From an uncultured Bacteroides sp. (GTDB lineage: Bacteria > Bacillota > Clostridia > Lachnospirales > Lachnospiraceae), in NCBI GenBank assembly GCA_945913015.1, contig CAMECH010000024.1, positions 1-39,495 on the forward strand: 39,495 nt of DNA. The letters are read 5' to 3'. The notes below the pieces were generated by a model. It did no database searches and had not been told where the DNA came from. It was given only the letters and a program-made list of their open reading frames with translations. Below are positions 25,601-33,009 of this stretch, in pieces. The first letter of the stretch is position 1, and each line of letters begins with the position of its first letter. A program made the position numbers and the translations under genes.

Positions 25601-26563
25601 CAGACAGTTACTTCGCTTAGTGAGGCCGTGGATGCAAAAGACAGATACACCAGCGGCCACTCAAAGCGTGTTGCTGAGTACGCCCTTATGATAGCTGCAA
25701 GAATGGGAAAGAGCAAGGAAGAGCAGGATAAAATATATCGTGCGGGGCTTCTGCATGATGTCGGTAAAATACGTATTCCTGATGAAATTATCAACAAGCC
25801 GGGAAAACTTACGGATGAAGAATTTAATTTGATTAAAATTCATCCTGTGGCGGGCTACCATATACTGAGAGGAATTTCAGAAGATGATTTTATGGCAATA
25901 GCTGCAAAATATCATCATGAAAGATATGACGGAAAAGGGTATCCGAACGGACTTGCCGGTGAAAAAATACCGGAGGTCGCAAGGATTCTTGCAGTCGCAG
26001 ATTCTTATGATGCAATGGCGAGCAACAGAAGTTATCGTAATGCACTGCCTCAGGATGTTGTGCGGAGTGAAATTGAAAAAGGAAAGGGGACTCAGTTTGA
26101 CCCTGATATAGCAGAAATCATGCTGCAGATAATGGATGAAGACAAGGATTATAAGTTAAAACAGGCGGACTCTGTAAAGCGGAGAATCCTCACTGTTGAT
26201 GACGAAGTAATGAATAATAAGATCATTGCACACATTATGCGTGATGAGCCGATGTATGAGGTGGTTTCTGTGTGCAGCGGAAGAGAAGCACTTAAAATAC
26301 TTGAACAGCAGTCCTTTAATCTGATTCTGCTTGATGTTAGAATGCCTGAGATGGACGGGCTGGAAACACTCAAATTAATCAGGGAAAAGTATCAGACTCC
26401 GGTAGTACTTATGACAGCTGATAAGAGTATTGATATATCAATGGAGTTTGCAAAGTATGGCTGCGACGATTACATTACAAAGCCATTTCTTCCGCTTATG
26501 CTGAAAGAGGTTATTAATAATATGACAGAAAGAACCAATATTGAGAATAATACAAATGTATAA
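22655..26563 (+). CDS. ECF-like membrane domain, extracellular beta-propeller, HD-GYP and receiver fusion protein
   Basis: GTG 22655 is 7 nt after AAGGAGG; GTG 22652 is the alternative. The product has ~1,302 residues. Residues 1-~180 form a multi-helix membrane domain (LPIWLDMVGTFIASYFTGIW, GGIVAGISNNLI) like S-components of ECF transporters. After another helix ending LNIKAAEES comes a propeller region (~215-850) with repeats of the Reg_prop type: GYIWIGSYAGLTRYDGNKF, GRLWIGTNDAGIARYENGKY, GNIWAGSDGSGIYI. A Y_Y_Y-like beta domain, a membrane helix and a coiled coil follow. HD-GYP (~995-1170) has HSKRVAEY, HDVGKIRIPDEI and HHERYDGKGYP intact. The C-terminal receiver has LILLDVRMPEMDG. It should hydrolyse c-di-GMP under control of an external ligand and the upstream kinase. 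Confidence 0.9.
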   Translation: MKDKVRKVIIVIFGIGLNILGRSIAGSLKLPIWLDMVGTFIASYFTGIWGGIVAGISNNLISSFFDVTALVYSLTSIVAAIMIHIQIKKGYMENLLKCVISCFWIGIVCTVISTPLNLIFYGGYSGNVWGDTLVDMLKWYDISHIWATLAGEVVVEIVDKQVCVMIAYLVIRMINGFKRKKHNAVQSAGIILAVGIAVASAVQPLNIKAAEESFLNDNFIEKIYNNTNGMVSSEANVICETDDGYIWIGSYAGLTRYDGNKFEFIREGGLVNVVGMMTDSRGRLWIGTNDAGIARYENGKYTYFTDKDGLPTNSIRCFAEDKAGNVYVGTKDKICKFSNDDTIEILEQDITFVISMAVYNDMLVVMDNKGDIYAIDGNRKMTLAREASERYFYYCLASTSRGLMVGTDTGELFVLDVSEQGLFIKEHINISAGEISAVFEDSKKRLWIATDSEFGYLDKDNNYNKMYYNGFSSVVYFHEDYQGNIWIASSKYGVMQLSESSFVNLFKKAGIENKVVNAVTYYNNDYYCGTDDGVVIIDGNNLSSKSDALTAKTAGYRVRALFTDSKERLWICTYNGLICYDSDGGMRVYNSSSDGTTSDRFRCITELKDGSVAVGTADGINFIKDGRLTGKLSAKDGLSNTQILSIVEGSDGNIWAGSDGSGIYIISDGRLVRNYTVNDGLSSNVILRIVPHDDEYFVVTSNALCHIDRDGKIRRLSNFPYFNNYDVIINNDTAYITCSAGIYEMKLSELCSDNCGQFMLYGAGEGLFSGLTANSWNYTDKDGRLFLCSNDGVIVFDSGYKNSKTDMKFGICSVECDGREIGLSDGNNIVIPENAEEISIYASVKNYAFAGIKVRFYIKERDDDPKLYDCDEIEPIRLYKSNFSKYNICLQIVDNSGENVLQEQIYTVNREPHAWERQGFKTYLFVVCFEIALFTIISIVGMILFIMRKGELEKLQVELEKRVNEQTGELSLQQERIKKLFVQTVTSLSEAVDAKDRYTSGHSKRVAEYALMIAARMGKSKEEQDKIYRAGLLHDVGKIRIPDEIINKPGKLTDEEFNLIKIHPVAGYHILRGISEDDFMAIAAKYHHERYDGKGYPNGLAGEKIPEVARILAVADSYDAMASNRSYRNALPQDVVRSEIEKGKGTQFDPDIAEIMLQIMDEDKDYKLKQADSVKRRILTVDDEVMNNKIIAHIMRDEPMYEVVSVCSGREALKILEQQSFNLILLDVRMPEMDGLETLKLIREKYQTPVVLMTADKSIDISMEFAKYGCDDYITKPFLPLMLKEVINNMTERTNIENNTNV

Positions 26564-26624
26564 TAAGTTTAAGAAAGTTGTTGATAAATTAAATAAATTG
26601 GATTAAACTTTCTGACATAGAAAC

Positions 26625-26657
26625 AAAGGCGTTCTGCTTATAGCAGAGCGCCTTTTT
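26625..26657 (+). terminator. Terminator of the hybrid kinase/HD-GYP operon
   Basis: A 13-bp stem with one G-T pair, 26625-26637 with 26643-26655, and a run of five T starting inside the right arm. Confidence 0.85.
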
Positions 26658-26701
26658 GCATTTTACGTAGCAGTTTGGCAGTATAAGCGGTTAGGAGCGT
26701 G

Positions 26702-27064
26702 ATGTTTATGGAAGGTTATGAAAGAATGGATTTGTTGGAACGCGCGGATGTTGTAAATTCATTGTTGGCACGCTATGGTGTGAAGTTTGGTATTTACAAA
26801 AACAATACCTTTCATGAGCAGCTTTTTCCGTTTGACCCGATACCGAGGGTGATTGGAAGGCAGGAGTTTGATTACCTCGAGAGGGGATTGAAGCAGAGAG
26901 TAAATGCCCTGAATCTATTTTTAAAGGATATTTATAATGAGAAGAAGATACTGAAGGATATAGAAGAACTTCATGCACCTGCTGACGGCGTTGTGTTCTT
27001 TGCACACGATAAGCCTCTGGTTTATGCAAATACAGCGGTTATAAAGATACTTCCGGTGTGTTGA
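26702..27064 (+). pseudogene. N-terminal fragment of a circularly permuted ATP-grasp protein
   Basis: ATG 26702 lies 5 nt after AGGAG. The 120-residue frame matches the N-terminus of the circularly permuted ATP-grasp (COG2308-type) family: LLARYGVKFGIYKNN, EQLFPFDPIPRVIGRQEF and LKQRVNALNLFLKDIYNEKK. In full proteins of about 470 residues this is followed by the ATP-binding core, including a conserved EDNLR-type segment; here the frame runs into unrelated residues and ends at LPVC. The partner genes usually found with this family (alpha-E domain, transglutaminase) are absent. I judge it a truncated relic. Confidence 0.75.
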
Positions 27065-27089
27065 CGTTATCTTATTCCGGTGATATTAT
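27061..27089 (+). promoter_or_regulatory. Promoter of the first CDF gene
   Basis: TTGACG (27061-27066), a 17-bp spacer ending in an extended TG motif (27081-27082), and TATTAT (27084-27089). The -35 overlaps the stop codon of the ATP-grasp fragment. The start point should be near 27096. Confidence 0.65.
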
Positions 27090-27108
27090 TGTAATAATTT
27101 GGATAATA

Positions 27109-27155
27109 TCAGGCATTTGCGAAACTCTACATTAAACATTTTCGCAAATGCCTGA
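27109..27155 (+). other. Perfect 16-bp hairpin in the leader of the first CDF gene
   Basis: TCAGGCATTTGCGAAA (27109-27124) pairs completely with 27140-27155 around a 15-nt loop. No T run follows. It begins just after the predicted transcription start and ends 26 nt before the ATG, so it may stabilise the RNA or act as a binding site. Confidence 0.55.
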
Positions 27156-27181
27156 AATATACTCTTAAAGTGAGGATTAAG

Positions 27182-28345
27182 ATGACCGGATTAATTATTA
27201 AATTATTTGTGAAAAACAGCGAACAGACGGAGAATCCGGAGGTTCGCGCAAGGTATGGAAGCGTTGCTGGAATCACAGGAATAATATGTAATATTGTATT
27301 GTTTGTTTCCAAACTTCTTATAGGTACAATCAGCAGAAGTGTGTCTATAACAGCGGATGCGGTTAATAACCTTGCGGATGCCTCATCGTCAATAATGACA
27401 CTGCTTGGCTTTCGACTGTCACAAAAGCCTGCAGACGAAGAGCACCCATACGGACATGCAAGAATGGAGTATCTTTCAGGACTTGCTGTTGCGGCTTTAA
27501 TACTTGTTATCGGATATCAGCTGGCAAAAAGTTCGATAGATAAAATACTTCATCCCGAGGCGGTTGAGTTCTCTGCGGCGCTTGTTATTGTACTGGTTCT
27601 GTCAATTGCAGTAAAACTGTGGATGGCATATTTTAATATTAAGTTAGGCAAAAAAATAGACAGCCCGACATTGCTTGCAACTGCGGCAGACAGCCGTAAT
27701 GATGTGATAAGTACATCTGCGGTACTGATTTCAGCGGTAGCGGCACATATTACAGGGCTGAATCTTGATGGAATCATAGGACTTTTAGTTGCATTATTTA
27801 TTTTATACAGCAGTATTGGCATTGCTAAAGATACAATAAGTCCGCTGCTTGGCGAATCGGCAGATGAAGAGCTTGTGAAACTGGTCTCTGATGAGACACT
27901 TAACTATGATAAGAGGGTTCTTGGCGTACATGACCTGATGGTGCACGATTATGGCCCGGGACAAAGATTTGCAAGTGAACATGTTGAGGTTGACTGTAAG
28001 GAAGATGTTTTGGAAATCCATGAAATGATAGACAATATCGAGAAAATGTTTCACGACAGGCACAATATAAACATGGTAATCCACTACGACCCTATTGTGA
28101 CTGATGATGAAGAAATTAATAAAATGAAAACATTTGTTAAAGAGCAGGCACAAAAAATTGACGAGAGACTTAAAATACATGATTTTCGTATGGTTCGCGG
28201 TAAGGAACATACTAATCTGATTTTTGACCTTGCAGTGCCTTATGCCCTTAAGGGAGAGGAAAAGTCACTGCAAAGCCGGTTGGATGAACTTGTTCAGTGT
28301 AAAGGTATGAAATACTATACCGTAATTACTTTTGATTTGTATTGA
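27182..28345 (+). CDS. Cation diffusion facilitator metal exporter, manganese-type motif
   Basis: The start is ATG 27182, shortly after GAGGAT; GTG 27170 in the same frame would lie before this site. The 387-residue product has six membrane helices and a cytoplasmic C-terminal domain. Helix 2 carries SITADAVNNLADASSS and the later helix ATAADSRNDVISTSAVL, the N-x-x-x-D / D-x-x-N-D arrangement of manganese-type CDF proteins (MntE-like), unlike the His-containing motif of zinc types. HPYGHARMEY is the usual loop. It should export a divalent metal, probably Mn(II), in exchange for protons. Its 3' end overlaps the convergent PAP2 gene by 20 bp. Confidence 0.88.
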   Translation: MTGLIIKLFVKNSEQTENPEVRARYGSVAGITGIICNIVLFVSKLLIGTISRSVSITADAVNNLADASSSIMTLLGFRLSQKPADEEHPYGHARMEYLSGLAVAALILVIGYQLAKSSIDKILHPEAVEFSAALVIVLVLSIAVKLWMAYFNIKLGKKIDSPTLLATAADSRNDVISTSAVLISAVAAHITGLNLDGIIGLLVALFILYSSIGIAKDTISPLLGESADEELVKLVSDETLNYDKRVLGVHDLMVHDYGPGQRFASEHVEVDCKEDVLEIHEMIDNIEKMFHDRHNINMVIHYDPIVTDDEEINKMKTFVKEQAQKIDERLKIHDFRMVRGKEHTNLIFDLAVPYALKGEEKSLQSRLDELVQCKGMKYYTVITFDLY

Positions 28346-28859
28346 TTTTTTTGTAAATGCAGTTTGTGATAAGACTGCCCACAACACCATAAATGAGACC
28401 GAGTATCAGTCCTGCCAGTACATCTGTCGGATAATGTACAGTAAGATAAAGGCGGGAAAATGCAATTGCAGAAGCAAGTATCAGCAATACGATGCCCGGT
28501 TTCTTTTTTTGCGCAAAACAAGCTGTTGCCGCTGCAAAAGAAGCTGATGAATGACCTGATGGAAATGAAAAGTCAGTAGGAGCTTTTACAATCAGGTTGA
28601 AGGTTGGGTCAATCCAGAACGGACGCGGGCGCAGTACAATATTTTTAAGAAGAATATTTGTAAAAATCAGCGATAAAATCAAGGAACATGCCATGGCAAT
28701 TCCGCACTTTCTGTATTTTTTTATAAACAGCAGGGCAATAGTCAGAAGAATCCAGAAGATTCCTGCATTGCCAAGCATGGTTACAGCTTTCATAACAGCA
28801 TCTGTAACAGGATTGTGAAGTGTCTCAAACCAGTGTAAAACCGTAAATTCCCAACTCAT
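28326..28859 (-). CDS. PAP2-family membrane phosphatase
   Basis: The start is ATG at 28859, with GGAG 6-7 nt upstream on the minus strand; the longer frame to 28946 includes the promoter and a 5' hairpin. The 177-residue product has about five membrane helices and the three PAP2 signature pieces in order: K-x6-RPRP in KNIVLRPRPF, PSGHSS, and SRLYLTVHYPTDVLAG with catalytic His. It probably dephosphorylates undecaprenyl pyrophosphate or a lipid phosphate at the outer face of the membrane. Confidence 0.88.
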   Translation of the reverse strand: MSWEFTVLHWFETLHNPVTDAVMKAVTMLGNAGIFWILLTIALLFIKKYRKCGIAMACSLILSLIFTNILLKNIVLRPRPFWIDPTFNLIVKAPTDFSFPSGHSSASFAAATACFAQKKKPGIVLLILASAIAFSRLYLTVHYPTDVLAGLILGLIYGVVGSLITNCIYKKINTNQK

Positions 28860-28877
28860 ATTAATCTCCATTCCGCA

Positions 28878-28946
28878 GACGCTTATGCGTCGTTTCTTTG
28901 CGTTAATAATATTTGTTATTATAGCACTGCACGTTGCAGGACTCAA
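28878..28946 (-). promoter_or_regulatory. Promoter and 5' hairpin of the PAP2 gene
   Basis: On the minus strand, TTGAGT (28946-28941), a 17-bp spacer and TATAAT (28923-28918) preceded by TG. The spacer contains the dyad CTGCA-ACG-TGCAG. A perfect GACGC-TTAT-GCGTC hairpin (28878-28891) lies in the transcribed leader. Confidence 0.65.
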
Positions 28947-29006
28947 GTAAAACAGTTGTTATATTAAAGTATTCCGGATTTTTGAATTATTAATATAAAA
29001 TTTTTC

Positions 29007-29084
29007 TTGCATTTTAAAACAAAAGCTATTATTATATGGTTTAAGACAAAGGCGTCACATATTAATTTATGTGGCGTCTTTTTT
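29007..29084 (+). promoter_or_regulatory. Promoter followed at once by a terminator (attenuated leader)
   Basis: TTGCAT (29007-29012), 17 bp, TATTAT (29030-29035). From about position +7 the transcript would form a 13-position stem with two G-T pairs (29049-29061 with 29068-29080) followed by six T. An AAAGGAGG site and an ATG lie directly behind, so expression of the broken amidohydrolase gene was probably controlled by read-through. Confidence 0.55.
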
Positions 29085-29109
29085 ATTTTGTATAAAGGAG
29101 GCAGACATC

Positions 29110-29512
29110 ATGAATATGAAGACATTTTACATTAATAATCGAATTGTATACAACGAGATGAGCATAGATAATGAGGCAATTAATAAGTTCTATGAAATCC
29201 ACAATCCCACAGTACGAGCCATATGAAGATAAGGATACCACAGGTCTTCTTGTAATGGACCAGGAGACTGCAAACAAAAGGGTTAAGGAAGCCTACGATG
29301 CGGGGATGGACGTGGCAGTTCATGCAATCGGCGACCGGGCAATAGATATGATTCTTACCGCATTTGAAAATGCCTATGACGAAAAGAAAGGATGGAAGCA
29401 GAGATTTTATCTGATTCACGGCTATATTCCGCGTAAGGAAAGTTATGAAAGAATGAAAAAGCTTCCGCTTGTCGTAGTGTCACAGCCTGTATTTATTATG
29501 AATCTTATGTAA
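29110..29512 (+). pseudogene. Amidohydrolase (YtcJ-like) gene with internal deletion and frameshift
   Basis: An N-terminal piece starts at ATG 29110 behind AAAGGAGG: MNMKTFYINNRIVYNEMS, a typical amidohydrolase first strand, closing at 29226. From ~29200 another frame gives the C-terminal barrel part: GLLVMDQETANKRVKEAYDA, then GMDVAVHAIGDRAIDMIL with the metal-binding His and Asp of the YtcJ family, and LIHGYIPRKESYERMKKL. Most of the ~500-residue protein is missing, and the end at 29512 runs into aminotransferase sequence. Not functional as it stands. Confidence 0.75.
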
Positions 29513-30543
29513 AGCTTGCCGAGAGGCTTGTAGAGCTTACCGGCGGTGATACAATGGTATACTTCAGCAACAGTGGTGCAGAGGCTAATGAAGGGGCGAT
29601 AAAGCTTGCAAAGTATGTTACCGGAAGACCGGGTATTATAGCATTCCGCGGTTCTTTCCACGGACGTACCCTTGCAACAACATCTCTTACGTCTTCAAAT
29701 TCAGCATACAGAAAGAATTATGAAGGACTGCTTCCAAGTGTTTATTTTGCTGAATATCCGTATCTTTATAGAACACCTTATGAGGTTAAGGATGGAAAAT
29801 GTCCTAAGGAATATTTTGAGCAGTTTGAAAATATGTTCCATACACTGATAGACCCGTCTATGGTGGCTGCAATAATGATGGAGCCTGTTCAGGGCGAGGG
29901 CGGATATATTGTTCCTGACAAAGAATTTGTGCAGTACGTAAGGCAGATTTGCGATAAATACGGTATTCTCCTTATTTTTGACGAAGTACAGTCAGGCATG
30001 GGAAGAACAGGAACATTGTTTGCCTATGAACACTTTGGAGTAAAGCCGGATATTCTGACTTCGGCAAAGGGCATTGCAAACGGATTTCCATTAAGTGCCG
30101 TAATCGGTAAAAAGGAAATTATGGAGAAGTGGCCTGCAGGCGCCCATGGTGGAACTTTTGGCGGTAATCCGGTTGCATGTGCGGCAGCAAATGCTGTACT
30201 TGATGAACTTATTGATGGCGGAATGCTTGACAATTGTAAAAAAATGGGTGATTATTTTAAAGGCAAACTTTTTGAACTGCAGAAGAAGTATCCGGATGTA
30301 ATCGGCGATGTAAGAGGCATAGGACTCATGCTTGCAATGGAAATGGTTCATCCTGATAAAACTCCTGATGCAGCAATTACAGAGGCAATCCGCACAAAGG
30401 CACTTGAAAAGGGCCTGCTGCTGCTTTCATGCGGTACTAATCACAATATAGTACGTTATATTGCTCCGACAATAGTAACTGAGGCAGAGATTGATAAGGC
30501 CATTGCCATTGTAGATGAAAGTATTGCCGAAATACTCAGTTAG
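29494..30543 (+). pseudogene. Class III (4-aminobutyrate/acetylornithine-type) aminotransferase lacking its N-terminus
   Basis: Homology begins around 29494 with YYESYVKLAERLVELTGG; the first in-frame ATG is 29554, without a clear ribosome binding site. Class III features follow: VYFSNSGAEANEGAIKLAK (phosphate loop), FRGSFHGRTLATTSLT, LLIFDEVQSGMGRTGT with the cofactor-binding Asp, and TSAKGIANGFPLSAVIGKKE with the Schiff-base lysine. The C-terminus is complete. About 90-110 N-terminal residues, which shape the active site in this fold type, are gone, replaced by the tail of the amidohydrolase gene. I infer a deletion that fused two neighbouring genes; residual activity is unlikely. Confidence 0.8.
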
Positions 30544-30576
30544 TAAATACTAAACCACGAAAGGCTGGATGGAGAA

Positions 30577-31512
30577 ATGGTTGCATTACAACAGATGCTT
30601 GTGCTTTTTATTATTATGATGGTAGGCTGTATAGCTTATAAGGTGAATCTGATTACGGATGAAACGAGTAAAAAGCTGTCGGGGATTGTGGTCAACATTT
30701 CAAATCCGGCCCTTATATTATCAAGCGTAATCGGAAATGATACTGTTACGGGAAATGAGCTTGTTACTACGATGGGAATTTCAATTGCAATGTATGCATT
30801 TCTTATAGTCATTGCAATGATTATTCCGTTTGCAATAAGGGCACCTAAGGAGTCGGCAGGTACATACAGGGTAATGACTATATTTTCCAATGTGGGATTT
30901 ATGGGATTTCCGATTATATCATCGATGTATGGAAATAATGCACTCCTTCATGCATCACTTTTTCTCCTGCCGTATAACATACTGATTTATACATATGGGA
31001 TTCAGGAGCTTACAAAGAATAATAAAAACAGCGATGACGGCAGCAGAAAGATTAACTGGGCTCAGATTTTTAATATTGGTGTTATTTTCTGTATCATTGC
31101 CATTATTACATTTGCATTCAAAATAAAATTTCCTGCGTGGGTTAATACAACAATATCAATGCTCAGCAGCCTTACGGCACCGCTCAGTATGATGGTAATA
31201 GGTGCTTCTCTCGCAACAATGAATTTCAAAAAAATGTTTACGAATGTAAGAATGTGGGCATTTACATTTATAAAAATGATTATAATTCCTATTGTCGGAA
31301 CTCTGCTTGTAAGGCTGGTGACTGACAACCCGACGATAATCGGCGTTACCATGGTAATGCTCAGTGTTCCTGTAGGAAGTATGACAGCGATGCTTGCCCA
31401 GGAATATGACGGAGATTATGTGTTGTCCTCCGAAATGGTTGCAATGACCACATTGCTTTCAGTATTGACATTCCCGTTTATTACAACGCTCATAGAATTA
31501 ATAAAATTTTAA
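30577..31512 (+). CDS. Auxin efflux carrier (AEC) family transporter
   Basis: ATG 30577 follows GGATGGAG. The 311-residue product has about ten hydrophobic helices in the AEC layout: MLVLFIIMMVGCIAYKVNLI at the N-terminus, NISNPALILSSVIGN in the first crossover region, and LSSLTAPLSMMVIGASLATM and VPVGSMTAMLAQEYDGD in the second half. Bacterial members export or take up small carboxylates such as malate and malonate, or amino-acid derivatives. The neighbouring transaminase and nitrilase genes make an amino- or oxo-acid substrate plausible. Confidence 0.85.
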   Translation: MVALQQMLVLFIIMMVGCIAYKVNLITDETSKKLSGIVVNISNPALILSSVIGNDTVTGNELVTTMGISIAMYAFLIVIAMIIPFAIRAPKESAGTYRVMTIFSNVGFMGFPIISSMYGNNALLHASLFLLPYNILIYTYGIQELTKNNKNSDDGSRKINWAQIFNIGVIFCIIAIITFAFKIKFPAWVNTTISMLSSLTAPLSMMVIGASLATMNFKKMFTNVRMWAFTFIKMIIIPIVGTLLVRLVTDNPTIIGVTMVMLSVPVGSMTAMLAQEYDGDYVLSSEMVAMTTLLSVLTFPFITTLIELIKF

Positions 31513-31515
31513 AAT

Positions 31516-31544
31516 TTGACAGAATAACCTAAAAATGTTAATAT
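31516..31544 (+). promoter_or_regulatory. Promoter of the alaA leader
   Basis: TTGACA (31516-31521), 17 bp, TAATAT (31539-31544), starting just after the stop codon of the AEC gene. The predicted start is near 31551. Confidence 0.7.
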
Positions 31545-31550
31545 ACCCTA

Positions 31551-31639
31551 CGGAGAAGGTTTTATTATATCATCTTTCTGCAGGGGAACAAAAAGAATCC
31601 TGATATGTGGGCGCAGGCTTGCTAAGGGGTTCTTTTTTT
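31551..31639 (+). ncRNA. Attenuated leader RNA or small RNA upstream of alaA
   Basis: About 90 nt from the predicted start to a terminator whose stem is AAAAAGAATCC (31590-31600) with GGGTTCTTTTT (31627-31637), inside a run of seven T. A weaker hairpin can form upstream between GAGAAG and CTTTCT (31553-31579). The gene starts 108 nt after the terminator. No T-box, purine, glycine or SAM consensus was recognised. It may be a cis-acting leader or an independent small RNA. Confidence 0.5.
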
Positions 31640-31746
31640 GTTATATTAGGTGTATTATTATTTTGAAAATAAATTCAGTATTTTTAAAGCAATGATGCTG
31701 TGAAATGCGCATAAGATTCAGCGGAAATGCTTTCTGGAGGAAAAGA

Positions 31747-32961
31747 GTGGAAAATTTTGAAAAGTCAAGAAAGTTAGATAATGTATGCTATGACATCAGG
31801 GGGCCTGTGATGGATGAAGCCAACCGGATGGCACAGCAGGGAATTAATGTATTAAAACTCAACATAGGAAATCCTGCACCGTTTGGTTTTCGGGCACCTG
31901 ATGAACTTGTGGAACGCATGGCACAGGCTCTTTGTGATAATGAAGGATATTCTGATTCAAAGGGACTTCTGTCGGCAAGGCAGTCCATAGTTAAGTACTG
32001 TAAAAAGAAAAATATTCCGAATGTTACAGTAGATGACGTATATACAGGCAATGGTGTCAGTGAGCTTATAACTATGTCCATGCAGGGACTTCTTGATTAC
32101 GGAGATGAGGTGCTTGTTCCTTCGCCCGACTACCCGCTGTGGACGGCTTCGGTTACGCTTGCTGGGGGGACGGCAGTACATTACAGATGTGATGAGCAGG
32201 CGGAGTGGTACCCGGATATTGCTGATATCAGAAAAAAAGTCACACCGCGTACCAAGGGCATTGTAGTAATCAATCCAAACAATCCTACGGGAGCGCTTTA
32301 TCCAAAAGAAGTGCTTGAAGAAATTGTAGCCGTAGCACGCGAATACGGACTTATACTTTTTGCTGACGAGATATATGACAGGCTTGTTATGGATGGTCTT
32401 GAGCATACAGCACTTGCCTCACTTGCTCCTGACCTTATGACGGTAAGCTTTAACGGACTTTCAAAGTCTCATCTTATAGCGGGATACCGTTGTGGATGGA
32501 TGTGCCTGGCCGGTGATAAATCAAGGGCTAAAGGCTACATAGAAGGAATAAATCTTTTGTCATCAATGAGACTGTGTTCAAATGTACCGGCTCAGTCAGT
32601 TATCGGCATGGCACTTGATTATGATGAAGAGACTAAAAAAATGCTTGTACCGGGAGGAAGAATTTATGAGCAGAGAGAAGCTGTTTATGAAGCAGTGAAT
32701 GCGATACCGGGTATGAGTGCGGTAAAACCAAAGGCAGCATTTTACATTTTCCCAAAAATCGACTGCAAAAAATTCAATATAACAGATGATGAGAAATTTG
32801 TGCTTGATTTCCTGCGAGAAAAGAAAATTCTGTTTACACACGGAGGCGGATTTCACTGGGAAGAACCTGATCACTTCCGGATTGTATATCTCCCAAAGGT
32901 AAGCGAGATTAAAACAGCAATGGAAAGCCTTGGGGATTTTCTGGAACATTACCGTCAGTAG
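31747..32961 (+). CDS. alaA: Alanine-type class I aminotransferase
   Basis: The start is GTG 31747, 6 nt after GGAGG; the frame is open to 31705, but no ribosome site supports that. The 404-residue product follows E. coli AlaA (YfbQ) closely from its first residues: KLDNVCYDIRGPVMDEA, VLKLNIGNPAPFGF and TGNGVSELITMSMQGLL. VINPNNPTGALYP and LFADEIYDRLV carry the cofactor-contacting Asn, Asp and Tyr; FNGLSKSHLIAGYRCGWM holds the Schiff-base lysine. LLSSMRLCSNVPAQS and PKAAFYIFPKID are also conserved. It should transfer the amino group between glutamate and pyruvate. The ω-amidase-like gene follows after 48 nt. Confidence 0.9.
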   Translation: MENFEKSRKLDNVCYDIRGPVMDEANRMAQQGINVLKLNIGNPAPFGFRAPDELVERMAQALCDNEGYSDSKGLLSARQSIVKYCKKKNIPNVTVDDVYTGNGVSELITMSMQGLLDYGDEVLVPSPDYPLWTASVTLAGGTAVHYRCDEQAEWYPDIADIRKKVTPRTKGIVVINPNNPTGALYPKEVLEEIVAVAREYGLILFADEIYDRLVMDGLEHTALASLAPDLMTVSFNGLSKSHLIAGYRCGWMCLAGDKSRAKGYIEGINLLSSMRLCSNVPAQSVIGMALDYDEETKKMLVPGGRIYEQREAVYEAVNAIPGMSAVKPKAAFYIFPKIDCKKFNITDDEKFVLDFLREKKILFTHGGGFHWEEPDHFRIVYLPKVSEIKTAMESLGDFLEHYRQ

Positions 32962-33009
32962 CATAATGGTGCGGACTGCTGCAAAGTCTTGCACGGAAAT
33001 GAGGTGTGT

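Noticed and set aside
31551-31639. Assignment of the alaA leader to a known riboswitch (purine, glycine, T-box, SAM)
   Set aside because: A CCTGATATG segment recalls purine riboswitches, but the conserved junction and loop sequences are absent; no T-box AGGGTGG core is present.
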